In this document: positions 8,469-16,303 of the stretch, piece after piece | Position numbering within the stretch: the first letter of the stretch is position 1 | Layout of the letters: each line of letters starts with the position of its first letter | DNA from: Stramenopiles sp. TOSAG23-3 | Taxonomy: Eukaryota > Sar | Direction of reading: 5' to 3' | Assembly (NCBI GenBank): GCA_900128585.1 | Contig: LT642359.1 | Location: forward strand, 1 to 19,499 | Length of the DNA: 19,499 bases | Translations under genes and position numbers: made by a program | The notes under the pieces: generated by a model | What the model was told of the DNA's origin: nothing | The model's database searches: none | The model's input: only the letters and a program-made list of their open reading frames with translations

Positions 8469-8828
8469 TTCGTAGACAATTGGCGCCTTCGAACGCGGGA
8501 TTAGTGATCTGTGCAAGAGTGTTAACTGAGGTCTTTAAGATGGGATGAAAAATATGAAGAGCGACGAAATTATCTTCAGTTTATGATAAATTTAAAACAA
8601 AAAATTGGCTGTTGTTTAAAGTAATTAAAATTTAGCTTCCTAATATTCCGCGAAAATGAATCAAAATGAAGATATGATAGCTTTATAATTTAGAAGTGTG
8701 GGTACGCCACACAGTTATCTTATGGGCTCTAAGCTTTGCACATCTAAATACAGTTGTAAATCGATTTTTTAAATAAATATTACGTCCCGAGTACGGGTAC
8801 TACATTTGCACTTTCAGGGTATTATCGT
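8469..8828. other. Spacer between two convergent genes
   Basis: 3' flanks of the single-pass membrane gene and the coiled-coil gene. AT-rich with no coding segment. It contains a 16-base string CAAAAAATTGGCTGTT (8598-8613) that recurs at 11563-11578. Confidence 0.6.
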
Positions 8829-10895
8829 TTAACCCTGGACTTTACCGAGCAATTGGATCGCCTCTTCCATATGCTGCACAGACGTTGAACGGGCCAACAA
8901 TTTTATTGCGTTAGACACATCATTGAATGTTTGGCGATGCGAGAACTGCTGAGCTGACCCGGCATATTTTTGACGATCAAGGGTTTCGGCGCGGTCTAGG
9001 TTTAAAAACTCGTTATACTGCGGAACATTTCTGCCACGGGACCCCACAACACACATTACCGAGCGCGTAAACTGTTCTTGGTCAGCCGTTTTGATTGTTG
9101 CATTTACAGCTTCAGTCACATTTGCAAAACAAAACTTAATTCTCGAGACATCTTCGGCATTTTTTAGCGTCTTGCCATCAGCTCTAAAGAAACTAAGCAT
9201 CCCGCCTTCAGCCATACGGGCATGGGCGTAAAATTCCTGTAGATAACCACTAGCCTTCTCGGTGTCTTCGACGCCATTTGTTACGGCGCAATCTGCGCGT
9301 TTGGCAAAAGCATCTGCGCTCAACGTTAAGTTTGAAAAACGTCCAAAACATTCCTTTAACGTTTCACTTGCTGCGGTGCCATTAAATAAACGTAAGTAAG
9401 ACTCCAGGCTAACCGAGGCGAATTTAACAAATGCTCCTTTCAATTGACCGAGTTGTGTCTTTGACTTGAAAAACTGTTTTTCGGGGAGGACAACGCTCTC
9501 TGCACTTTTTTTCTCGACTGGGGCTTCGTCATCTTCGAGCTGCGCGCTTTCCGGCCGAGAAGCAACTTTGGCACACTTTCCTTTCTTGCAGATTTCACTC
9601 CCTCCAACATTGCTGGAGCCCAGACTAGCTACATTAGAAAGGATTCCAGCTTCTTTCTCGCTTCCGGTCGGGGCGTTAGGCTTGTCGGCGATCTTCAGCT
9701 TTGGGGCTGTTTCCGAGACTTCTTCGGCGGCAAACCCGGTCATACCAGAAATTCCGGTTTGCGTACTGTCTCCCGCCATTCCAGTTTCACGGCCACCAGT
9801 CATGCCGGTGCTTCCAGTCATGCCCTCCTCCCAGGAGACAGGAGCTGTTTCCTCTTTGTACTGCTTCGGTTTAGATAATACGTCCCGGAACAAGGTTTCC
9901 GAACGCATGACCAGTAAATTTTCGCATACAACTGGCTCTCCCCCAAAGCTATGAATGCGTTTGACACAGCGCTCTTTTATTTGTTCTCTCAGACTTGCAG
10001 ATCCCATGCTCTCCGACGTAGTCTGGTCTTCTAGCGCAGCTGCGACTGCTTCGGGGATCCCGTTCGATGCTCGTAGCATGTATCGTTTCTCGGCAAGACC
10101 TGAGCGTAAATCAGCTAAAATGGTCAACTGGTTGACCAGCTGTCCCATGCGTGTGCGGCGACTGGAGTCGGAAGTCTCTTCCATGAATCGAGTGGCTTTG
10201 GAGACTACTAGTTTTCCAATAGACTTTGCAATTTGAGCATCGTAACGTAGCCCGTTGGCAGTTGTGTCGACATACACTCGCACGAGTTTGTCAACACTCG
10301 CCATTCGCCTTAACAACTTTCTTTTCCAGGCCGCTCGCTCCCGCTCAACAGTTAGACGGGCGACTAATTTCTCGATTTTGTTATCAAAGGCGTCTTTCGA
10401 TTCGTCACAGCACGTCCCATTCGAAAACAAGGCCTTCTGACGGCTCTGTTCGACCCGCAAGGTCTCCGTCGCATTGGCAGTATAACGGTTCATAGCGGCC
10501 ATGGAGGACTCTAAGGAATCTTCTGTATGGGAAAATTCGCGTGTCCCGTTCTGCAAAATCTGTGTGAACAAAACATCTTTATTTTGCTTTTCTGCCGCGG
10601 CATTTGTCAAAGTAGCGTTGTACTTCTGCCTTATTTTGTAGTCATTTTGCTCATACACTGATTTCATGGCGGCTTGTTGTGCGCGGTAGGAATGCTCGGT
10701 GGCGCTAAGTGTTTTGAAAACCCCAGCCAATGCTTTGTTCGCTTCCCCAGCAACTTCAGAATTGGTTGGGTCTGCAGCTGCATTCAGAACATTTGATGAT
10801 GCTTTCAGAAGCACACTAGTAGGTTCATGACCCTGCGCGGAGCTAAGCACGCACAGTGATACAACCACACTTCCCAAAATCCGTTTGAGAGGCAT
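8829..10895 (-). CDS. Secreted coiled-coil glycoprotein with GMTG-repeat linker, function unknown
   Basis: Intronless, 688 residues. The frame is open to 10937, but its only start there is TTG; the ATG at 10895 begins a good signal peptide (KR then a hydrophobic core, likely cut near QG22). Residues about 60-345 are polar, charged and Ala/Leu-rich with few prolines, as in helical coiled coils. Residues about 350-475 are a low-complexity linker with four GM(T/A)G units (358-361, 364-367, 372-375, 384-387) and many Glu, Ser and Pro. Residues about 475-688 are again helical-looking. Eight N-glycosylation sequons (93, 116, 141, 159, 505, 522, 592, 598) avoid the linker, and ten cysteines lie outside the signal peptide. 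No membrane span follows the signal peptide, so secretion or residence in an endomembrane compartment is likely. I recognise no family or catalytic motif. Confidence 0.8.
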   Translation of the reverse strand: MPLKRILGSVVVSLCVLSSAQGHEPTSVLLKASSNVLNAAADPTNSEVAGEANKALAGVFKTLSATEHSYRAQQAAMKSVYEQNDYKIRQKYNATLTNAAAEKQNKDVLFTQILQNGTREFSHTEDSLESSMAAMNRYTANATETLRVEQSRQKALFSNGTCCDESKDAFDNKIEKLVARLTVERERAAWKRKLLRRMASVDKLVRVYVDTTANGLRYDAQIAKSIGKLVVSKATRFMEETSDSSRRTRMGQLVNQLTILADLRSGLAEKRYMLRASNGIPEAVAAALEDQTTSESMGSASLREQIKERCVKRIHSFGGEPVVCENLLVMRSETLFRDVLSKPKQYKEETAPVSWEEGMTGSTGMTGGRETGMAGDSTQTGISGMTGFAAEEVSETAPKLKIADKPNAPTGSEKEAGILSNVASLGSSNVGGSEICKKGKCAKVASRPESAQLEDDEAPVEKKSAESVVLPEKQFFKSKTQLGQLKGAFVKFASVSLESYLRLFNGTAASETLKECFGRFSNLTLSADAFAKRADCAVTNGVEDTEKASGYLQEFYAHARMAEGGMLSFFRADGKTLKNAEDVSRIKFCFANVTEAVNATIKTADQEQFTRSVMCVVGSRGRNVPQYNEFLNLDRAETLDRQKYAGSAQQFSHRQTFNDVSNAIKLLARSTSVQHMEEAIQLLGKVQG

Positions 10896-11730
10896 TTTGT
10901 TGAAAATCCAAACGAGTAACAAAAAACCGATGTCCAATTAGTTTGTGAATGTTTTTTGTTCCAATGAGTCTATCCTAATGAATCAAATGCAAACGGAAAC
11001 TTTGCATTAGATTGATCGTTAATTCTTGAAGGCGTTGATGAGTAATCACACACACAAAGTAACAAATAATTGCTCTTCACACTATTTAATATATATATAC
11101 AATACAATCAGAGTAGGAATCAATATTCTTTATCCAATATATAATACAATATTAATGCTATGTAGTATATGTTCCCCCCCCCCCCTTTTTAGAAATGGAC
11201 TTGCTTCCTTCTTTTTTTTAAGCTAAGCGAAGCAAGCAAAGCAAGAGGGGAAGGAAGGAAGGAATAATTAAGGATTGCTGCGTGAAGAAAGTGTATACTC
11301 TCACTTTAAACTAAAGATACTACGAAGAACGAAGAACTATACTAAAAACATCCAATTGGTAATGAAAAACAAACATGATATATCATTTAAACTGAGAATA
11401 GACCAATCTAATGCCATGCTATTTCCATGTATGTTTGTATACTTTCCTATCTATTGTAAGAAAAGTACAGAAACGTATACTCGCCGGTGCTATCCTAAAA
11501 AAAAAGGGAAGCGAATTATTGGAGGAAATTATTGAAAATTTCAATTGTTTTCTAATTAAAATCAAAAAATTGGCTGTTATTTATGTACTGCGAACTGCGA
11601 ACTAAAATCAACTAAACATTCGAGGTTTACATTCCTTCATGTACAACGAATTTATATTTAATAATACGTATGTGCTAATCCATTTGAGGTGAAGGAAGTT
11701 CTTTCCGCGGAAGGTTTTAACATTCAATAT
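10896..11730. other. AT-rich spacer between two - strand genes
   Basis: Promoter side of the coiled-coil gene and 3' flank of the polytopic gene. It contains a run of 12 C followed by 5 T (11174-11190), a short AGCAAGCAAAGCAAG and GGAAGGAAGG stretch near 11230-11260, and the second copy of a 16-base string (11563-11578). Several AT-rich open frames of 60-90 codons occur, but none looks like a protein. Confidence 0.6.
11174..11190 (+). repeat. C12-T5 homopolymer tract
   Basis: Twelve consecutive C followed by five T in an otherwise AT-rich spacer. Such a G/C run stands out from its surroundings and is a likely site of length variation or sequencing error. Confidence 0.6.
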
Positions 11731-14334
11731 TTAAATCTTGTTGTTGAAAGTCTCATCATCTTTCACTGCTAAACTTACAAGATTATCGGCATGCCGATTG
11801 TAAATCTTATAGTTGACAAGTGCTACAAAGAACATCCCAAGCCCTATGTATCCATTGCGCATGATAATGTTCAACGGGTTCCCATCGAGCACGACAGACA
11901 CAGAATCGCTCAGATTAAAATCTTTAAAACAAGGGTCCGACAACCCTGGAATGCCCGTAGCGGAAGCGCCAAAAAACAAAAACGTGTACAACATGCTGAT
12001 AATCGTTCCACATATCAAATTGGCTCTCATTGCAGTCGATAAATTATTCCACTGTGTTAATTCTTTTCGTTTTATGGACTTCAACGCATTCAGTTTATCA
12101 AGCTTATCTACGGCCTCGTCAAAGGTCTCATCGGGCTTGCTTAATTCTTCGTAATGCTCGGCCCTTGTCTTGTTGATGTAGTACATAGCCAACATCATTG
12201 CCCCACTTTGAACTACTGTTGTCCCAGACATGAACAGGCTGGACAAAGTTCTATACAGGCTGCTCTCATTTTCTTTATTTTTGAATGCCCCTGTCATCAC
12301 CGTCGGGACAATCAGCACGAGAATTGGTACGGTTCCAAGAAGCATTTGCCAGAGGTTGCATCTTAGTATTCCGGTGGTAACACTTGTCGGCCAATCTGGA
12401 CCACCGCATAAAATGACGACCTTCGCTAAATTAAGCCCCGGAACCACGAGTATTTTCTTAATCGCTCTAGTGGTAGGAGAATTTATGCCGATAAGAGCTC
12501 TAATCCATACCCTCGACCCTGCCATTTTTTCGCCAAATATTTTTTGCTGCACTACGACCGCGTTGAGTTTTAACACGAAGCAGACCAGGCAGACCAGGAT
12601 AGAAGATTGCCAGAACCCAATGACACTTTCGCCGACACGGGTAACCACGACCCCCCCTACTAAGTAGACAGGCACGCCAGGGATAGCTGGGTTGAGGAAC
12701 ATCAGCAGCCCAACAAGGTAAAACACTCCAATAATTCCCAAGAACGGCAAACTTGATTGCATCCAATCGCTCAACATGGACAGGATAACATACACAAACT
12801 TGGTGATCAAAATATTTACTGAAAACAAGAGAAACCCCCATACCATGCTCCAGGTAAGAACGTAAGCGAGATGCCAATTCTTTATCAGCCTCCATTGATT
12901 GTGAAAGATAAGGGTTGTTCTCAATTTCTTCTCTTCTTCAGCCTCCATTAATTTCCCGTCGCCATCAATCGCAAAGTCGTACGCGCACGGGACCGTTTTT
13001 CGTATGAACTGGTTAAGGCAGCTGATGAGGTAGAAGAACGCGTACGGGACTGCAAAAAACAAAACAGCGAGACCTTTTACGGAGTCCCACTCTGCGAGCG
13101 CTTTGACGCCTTCATTCTGAGACAAATCCTTTTCAAGGGATTGCCACCCCAGGGACGATGCCAAAAAATTCACGGTCGCTACTATGCCAAATATCGAGAA
13201 GCTTACCACAAGGTCGGACACTCCAGAATTTGCCATCGTCAACGCAGAGCCCAGGTAGACTCCCATCATCGATATGGCAAGGAGAAATCCAAACACTTTC
13301 AACAGCTTTTTCGATTTTTTCTGCACCCCAGCCAATATGTAAGACAACGTCTGGCAAATCCCAGCAAAGAACACCGCCACAAAGGCGGTGCCTAACATTC
13401 CGTAAAATATCATAAACGAACCAAGCTGGCACTTTACGTCTGCAGGACGTAAGAGTGACCATTCATTGCAAAACTCGGGGGCAAAGTCATGGGTAGAGTT
13501 TATGGGGTTGTAGCGGGAAGGATTTATCTGCGATCCGATTTCCCCCACAGGGGCGGGTGAGGTGCAATATAGGTACTCCTTGTCGGCCTCATCGTATCGG
13601 ATATATGGGGTGCAAAACAGTCGACCGTTCAGTTTCACCCGTGCCTTCGCCATATCTCCTTGCGCGTACTCCAACCCCCACACTATCCAGACCAAGAGGC
13701 ATATCAGCCCGGCCGTCAAGTATGCGCCTGCAACTGCGGACATGTAGTGAGACTCATGCACCCCCTTGAAGAACACAGATTTGCAAACCGCATAATATAT
13801 CGGAACAAATATGTAGAACAAGAACAGGGGTAGCTCAGGAGAGGTATTTGCCCGGGTCCAAAGTCCTCCAATAATCAGGCTTAGTATAATTACCAGCACG
13901 ATATTCTTAAAAGTGTTCCAACGGCCTTTCCAGTACGAGAAGTCGAACAAATAAAGCAACAAGAGAATTGATACACCCCCGCCCAAGAGAAAGGGCGACA
14001 AGCTAGCTTGCGATTTTAGGTACCCCAGGAGCTGAAGTCCCCACCCTATCTGTGTGAAGGCCGACCCGTAGGCAAAAAACGGAATAATCCCCAGGAACAA
14101 ACAGAAGAAGTAATACTGTATTTGCAGACCAAACGAAATATCAACGTATCTTGCGGCAAGTTGATTCTGCCTGGCAGCCATGTGAGTTTTTCGGCTTTTC
14201 AATGCACCGGAGGGTTTGTCCTGGGGCTCGCCTCCGTCCGAAGAGCCACCATCACTACCCGACTCAGGAACAAACCTATCAAAGTCTGGTTCCGGCAACT
14301 CAAAGTTTTGCTCCGCGGCACCGTTTGAAGACAT
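11731..14334 (-). CDS. Polytopic membrane protein with VTT/DedA-like segment and EF-hand-like loop
   Basis: Intronless, 867 residues from an ATG at 14334. The first 65 residues are acidic, Gly/Ser-rich and probably cytosolic; the rest alternates about 14-16 hydrophobic spans with short loops. A longer loop (about 222-302) with five cysteines and an N-glycosylation sequon (NST, 279-281) may be lumenal. Residues 455-466 (AIDGDGKLMEAE) fit an EF-hand calcium loop except that position 1 is Ala. Residues about 530-690 resemble the VTT (SNARE-associated Golgi/DedA, TMEM41B/VMP1) domain: NPAIPGVPVYLVGG, a GEKM loop, then CGGPDWPTSVTTGILRCNLW and LLGTVP. Known VTT proteins sit in ER, Golgi or plastid membranes and some scramble phospholipids, so a lipid or membrane-traffic role is plausible. 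The VTT call is from motif memory and is tentative; being a large multispan membrane protein is certain. Nothing indicates an ATPase or a known transporter signature. Confidence 0.85.
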   Translation of the reverse strand: MSSNGAAEQNFELPEPDFDRFVPESGSDGGSSDGGEPQDKPSGALKSRKTHMAARQNQLAARYVDISFGLQIQYYFFCLFLGIIPFFAYGSAFTQIGWGLQLLGYLKSQASLSPFLLGGGVSILLLLYLFDFSYWKGRWNTFKNIVLVIILSLIIGGLWTRANTSPELPLFLFYIFVPIYYAVCKSVFFKGVHESHYMSAVAGAYLTAGLICLLVWIVWGLEYAQGDMAKARVKLNGRLFCTPYIRYDEADKEYLYCTSPAPVGEIGSQINPSRYNPINSTHDFAPEFCNEWSLLRPADVKCQLGSFMIFYGMLGTAFVAVFFAGICQTLSYILAGVQKKSKKLLKVFGFLLAISMMGVYLGSALTMANSGVSDLVVSFSIFGIVATVNFLASSLGWQSLEKDLSQNEGVKALAEWDSVKGLAVLFFAVPYAFFYLISCLNQFIRKTVPCAYDFAIDGDGKLMEAEEEKKLRTTLIFHNQWRLIKNWHLAYVLTWSMVWGFLLFSVNILITKFVYVILSMLSDWMQSSLPFLGIIGVFYLVGLLMFLNPAIPGVPVYLVGGVVVTRVGESVIGFWQSSILVCLVCFVLKLNAVVVQQKIFGEKMAGSRVWIRALIGINSPTTRAIKKILVVPGLNLAKVVILCGGPDWPTSVTTGILRCNLWQMLLGTVPILVLIVPTVMTGAFKNKENESSLYRTLSSLFMSGTTVVQSGAMMLAMYYINKTRAEHYEELSKPDETFDEAVDKLDKLNALKSIKRKELTQWNNLSTAMRANLICGTIISMLYTFLFFGASATGIPGLSDPCFKDFNLSDSVSVVLDGNPLNIIMRNGYIGLGMFFVALVNYKIYNRHADNLVSLAVKDDETFNNKI

Positions 14335-14358
14335 CTTTCCGTTCGGATAAAAGGGGCT

Positions 14359-14366
14359 TTATAGTG
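14359..14366 (-). promoter_or_regulatory. possible TATA-like element (CACTATAA) of the polytopic membrane gene
   Basis: On the minus strand the sequence reads CACTATAAAG, 25 bases before the ATG. If it is a TATA box the 5' leader would be extremely short, so it may instead be an initiator-like element. The same CACTATAA precedes the secreted Cys-rich gene (5782-5789). Confidence 0.25.
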
Positions 14367-14871
14367 CAGTGATTGTTACAATAAACGCTTGTTGGTTGTG
14401 CGGGCCAACAGAAACTGTTCGAGTGGTCTTTTTGGATGCATTCGCACTAAACCATGTTAAACCAGACCCAATTAAAACTTATTACTTCTCTCTTCATTAT
14501 CAGTAACTCTTCTCACCACATACAAAAAAAAATGAGGAAGAAAGAAGAAGAAGAAAAAATAAATAATAATAATAAAAAATATATCACCAGAGTATTTTCT
14601 TAATGCTATATAGTGTAGTATAGTATTATTATTTATTTTTTTCCTCATTTTTTTAGCAGGCGACAAGACCTGAATTATTTTTATTATATAAATAATATAT
14701 AATAAATTTCTTCTTCGTCGTCGTCGGCTTTAAGACTTTTCCCCTGTTATTACCTGTACTTGGAACAGGATTATTGACGATATTTTATTTTAAAAAAATA
14801 ATAAAATAATAATAATATAATGGAAGAAGAAGAAAAAATAATTAAAATTATTGGCTAATTGCTTTTTGCTT

Positions 14872-14892
14872 ACACAGTACACAGTACACAGT
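14872..14892 (+). repeat. 7-base tandem repeat (ACACAGT x3)
   Basis: Three exact head-to-tail copies of ACACAGT, followed by one more A. Related ACAGTA or ACAGTAC strings are scattered through the same spacer (for example near 15048 and 15747). Confidence 0.7.
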
Positions 14893-15835
14893 ATTGCTCT
14901 TATTCATTGATAATATAGTGGTCATATTTTTATTCTCTCATTCATTATTATTGTACCTGACTATTACGGATAAAAATAGAAAACCATATCGTAGTCTCAC
15001 ATTGCCAAGGCTGTTAAAAAAAAAAAAGATTTAATTAAAATAAACACAGTACTGTAACAACAAAGAACAAAAAATTCCATTCCGTTATCTAGAGTTTATT
15101 TTGCTCTGTGAGCTTGCTTGCTATATAGTATAATACTATATATAATCCACGTGGAATACGATAATAGATTTTTTTTAAATAATAGGCGCACCCAAATACC
15201 CAAATGTACATAGTAATAATGTGAACAATGGAAACACTCTCTAGCACTTTAAATTAGAAACCTTCTTCGTTTCATTAATTAGATGCAGTCATGATGCTGA
15301 GTCACCTTTCCTTCTTCACCTTATTACAATATAATGTTTAAAAAAACAATTAGTTTATTCCAGTTTTCCCACTTGTTTCGAGAGAATTCAAACTAAATGG
15401 TTTATTAGTGCCAATTACAGTAGCTATAACAAGAACTGTATACAGATGTAAATGTAATTGAAGTACCACGAAGCTATATGGCTGTAATTTAAAAATTCAG
15501 AAAAACATTTCTCTTTCGTTTGATGAGTTTAGCTAATAAAGAACAAGTTTGTATGTGCACATAGTTATCCTTAACTATTTAAAAAAATGAAGTTCTCAAT
15601 GTTGTGTGAATGTTAAAGAAATAAAAAAAATCGATTTTATATGTGGTCTACCTGATTTTATTCACTACTACATTATACTTATTTATATATATTTGTATAG
15701 TACTGTAACAAAGTATAGGTGATATGAATGTATAAATATACACCACACAGTACAATGAAGAGGAGGCAGTCCTGGTTGTTTAGTTGTTTTAGTAGTATTT
15801 TAAGTATAAAATGGAGAGGAGAGAGATAGAAGAAC

Positions 15836-15856
15836 AAGAAGAAGAAGAAGAAGAAG
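15836..15856 (+). repeat. AAG microsatellite (7 units)
   Basis: Seven perfect AAG units within a longer purine-rich stretch (about 15815-15870). Confidence 0.8.
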
Positions 15857-15976
15857 CAAAAGAAGAGAGAATTGTATTACATTATGTACGGTATTGGTAC
15901 ACTTTACAATCGATATAAATAAACTACGAACAGCAATATCATCATCATTTTAATTATTTTAGAAGAGGAGGAGGAG

Positions 15977-16007
15977 AGAAGAAGAAGAGGAGGAGGCTTC
16001 TTCTTCT
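15977..16007. repeat. Inverted repeat from GAA and CTT tracts
   Basis: Left arm AGAAGAAGAAG (15977-15987), right arm CTTCTTCTTCT (15997-16007), loop AGGAGGAGG. A perfect 11-base stem 300 bases upstream of Rpn10. It could arise from adjoining opposite-strand microsatellites. Confidence 0.6.
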
Positions 16008-16065
16008 TCTTCTTTATTATTTTTTTATTATTATTTTACTACTACAGGAGGTGGTGGTGGTGTAT

Positions 16066-16098
16066 AAAATAATAATAATATTTTATTATTATTATTTT
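16066..16098. repeat. Near-perfect AT palindrome with 15-bp stem
   Basis: Left arm AAAATAATAATAATA (16066-16080), spacer TTT, right arm TATTATTATTATTTT (16084-16098). The arms are exact reverse complements. It lies about 205 bases before the Rpn10 ATG. Such AT palindromes can extrude as cruciforms, and this one may also be an expanded AAT microsatellite that was inverted. Confidence 0.65.
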
Positions 16099-16303
16099 TT
16101 TTATTATTTTATTGTTTATTATTATTAATACAGTAATATCAAAAACAATTATCGAAACAACACAGTTTTTTTAAAAATATCCAGAGTAACAGAAATTGCT
16201 GAAAACGGTTAAGAATTGATTTCATCATCGACAATTAACAAACCTTTACTTACCCAAACCACCGCCATTATATCGCAATTGCCCAAAGGGATCCCAACGC
16301 ACT

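Larger units (their letters stand above)
14335..16303. other. Long AT-rich spacer between divergent genes
   Basis: Nearly 2 kb without a supported gene, between the polytopic gene (-) and Rpn10 (+). It is built of AAT/ATT, GAA and CTT microsatellites, T and A runs, a TTCTTCGTCGTCGTC stretch (about 14708-14725), a 7-base tandem repeat (14872-14892), and two hairpins near its right end (15977-16007 and 16066-16098). ACAGTA/TACTGTA motifs recur. No open frame here looks coding and no tRNA or other structured RNA was recognised. Confidence 0.6.

Noticed and set aside
9466-9954. 162-codon + strand frame antisense to the coiled-coil gene
   Set aside because: The opposite strand has a signal peptide, sequons and helix-like content over 688 residues; this frame is its shadow.
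10896-10937. N-terminal extension of the coiled-coil protein
   Set aside because: It would need a TTG start; the ATG at 10895 gives a good signal peptide.
15828-16100. Repeated units considered as a CRISPR-like array
   Set aside because: The repeats are simple AAG, CTT and AAT microsatellites without unique spacers, in a eukaryotic genome.
14335-16303. Possible mobile element or non-coding RNA in the longest spacer
   Set aside because: No transposase-like frame, terminal repeats, target-site duplication or recognisable RNA fold; only microsatellites and short hairpins.
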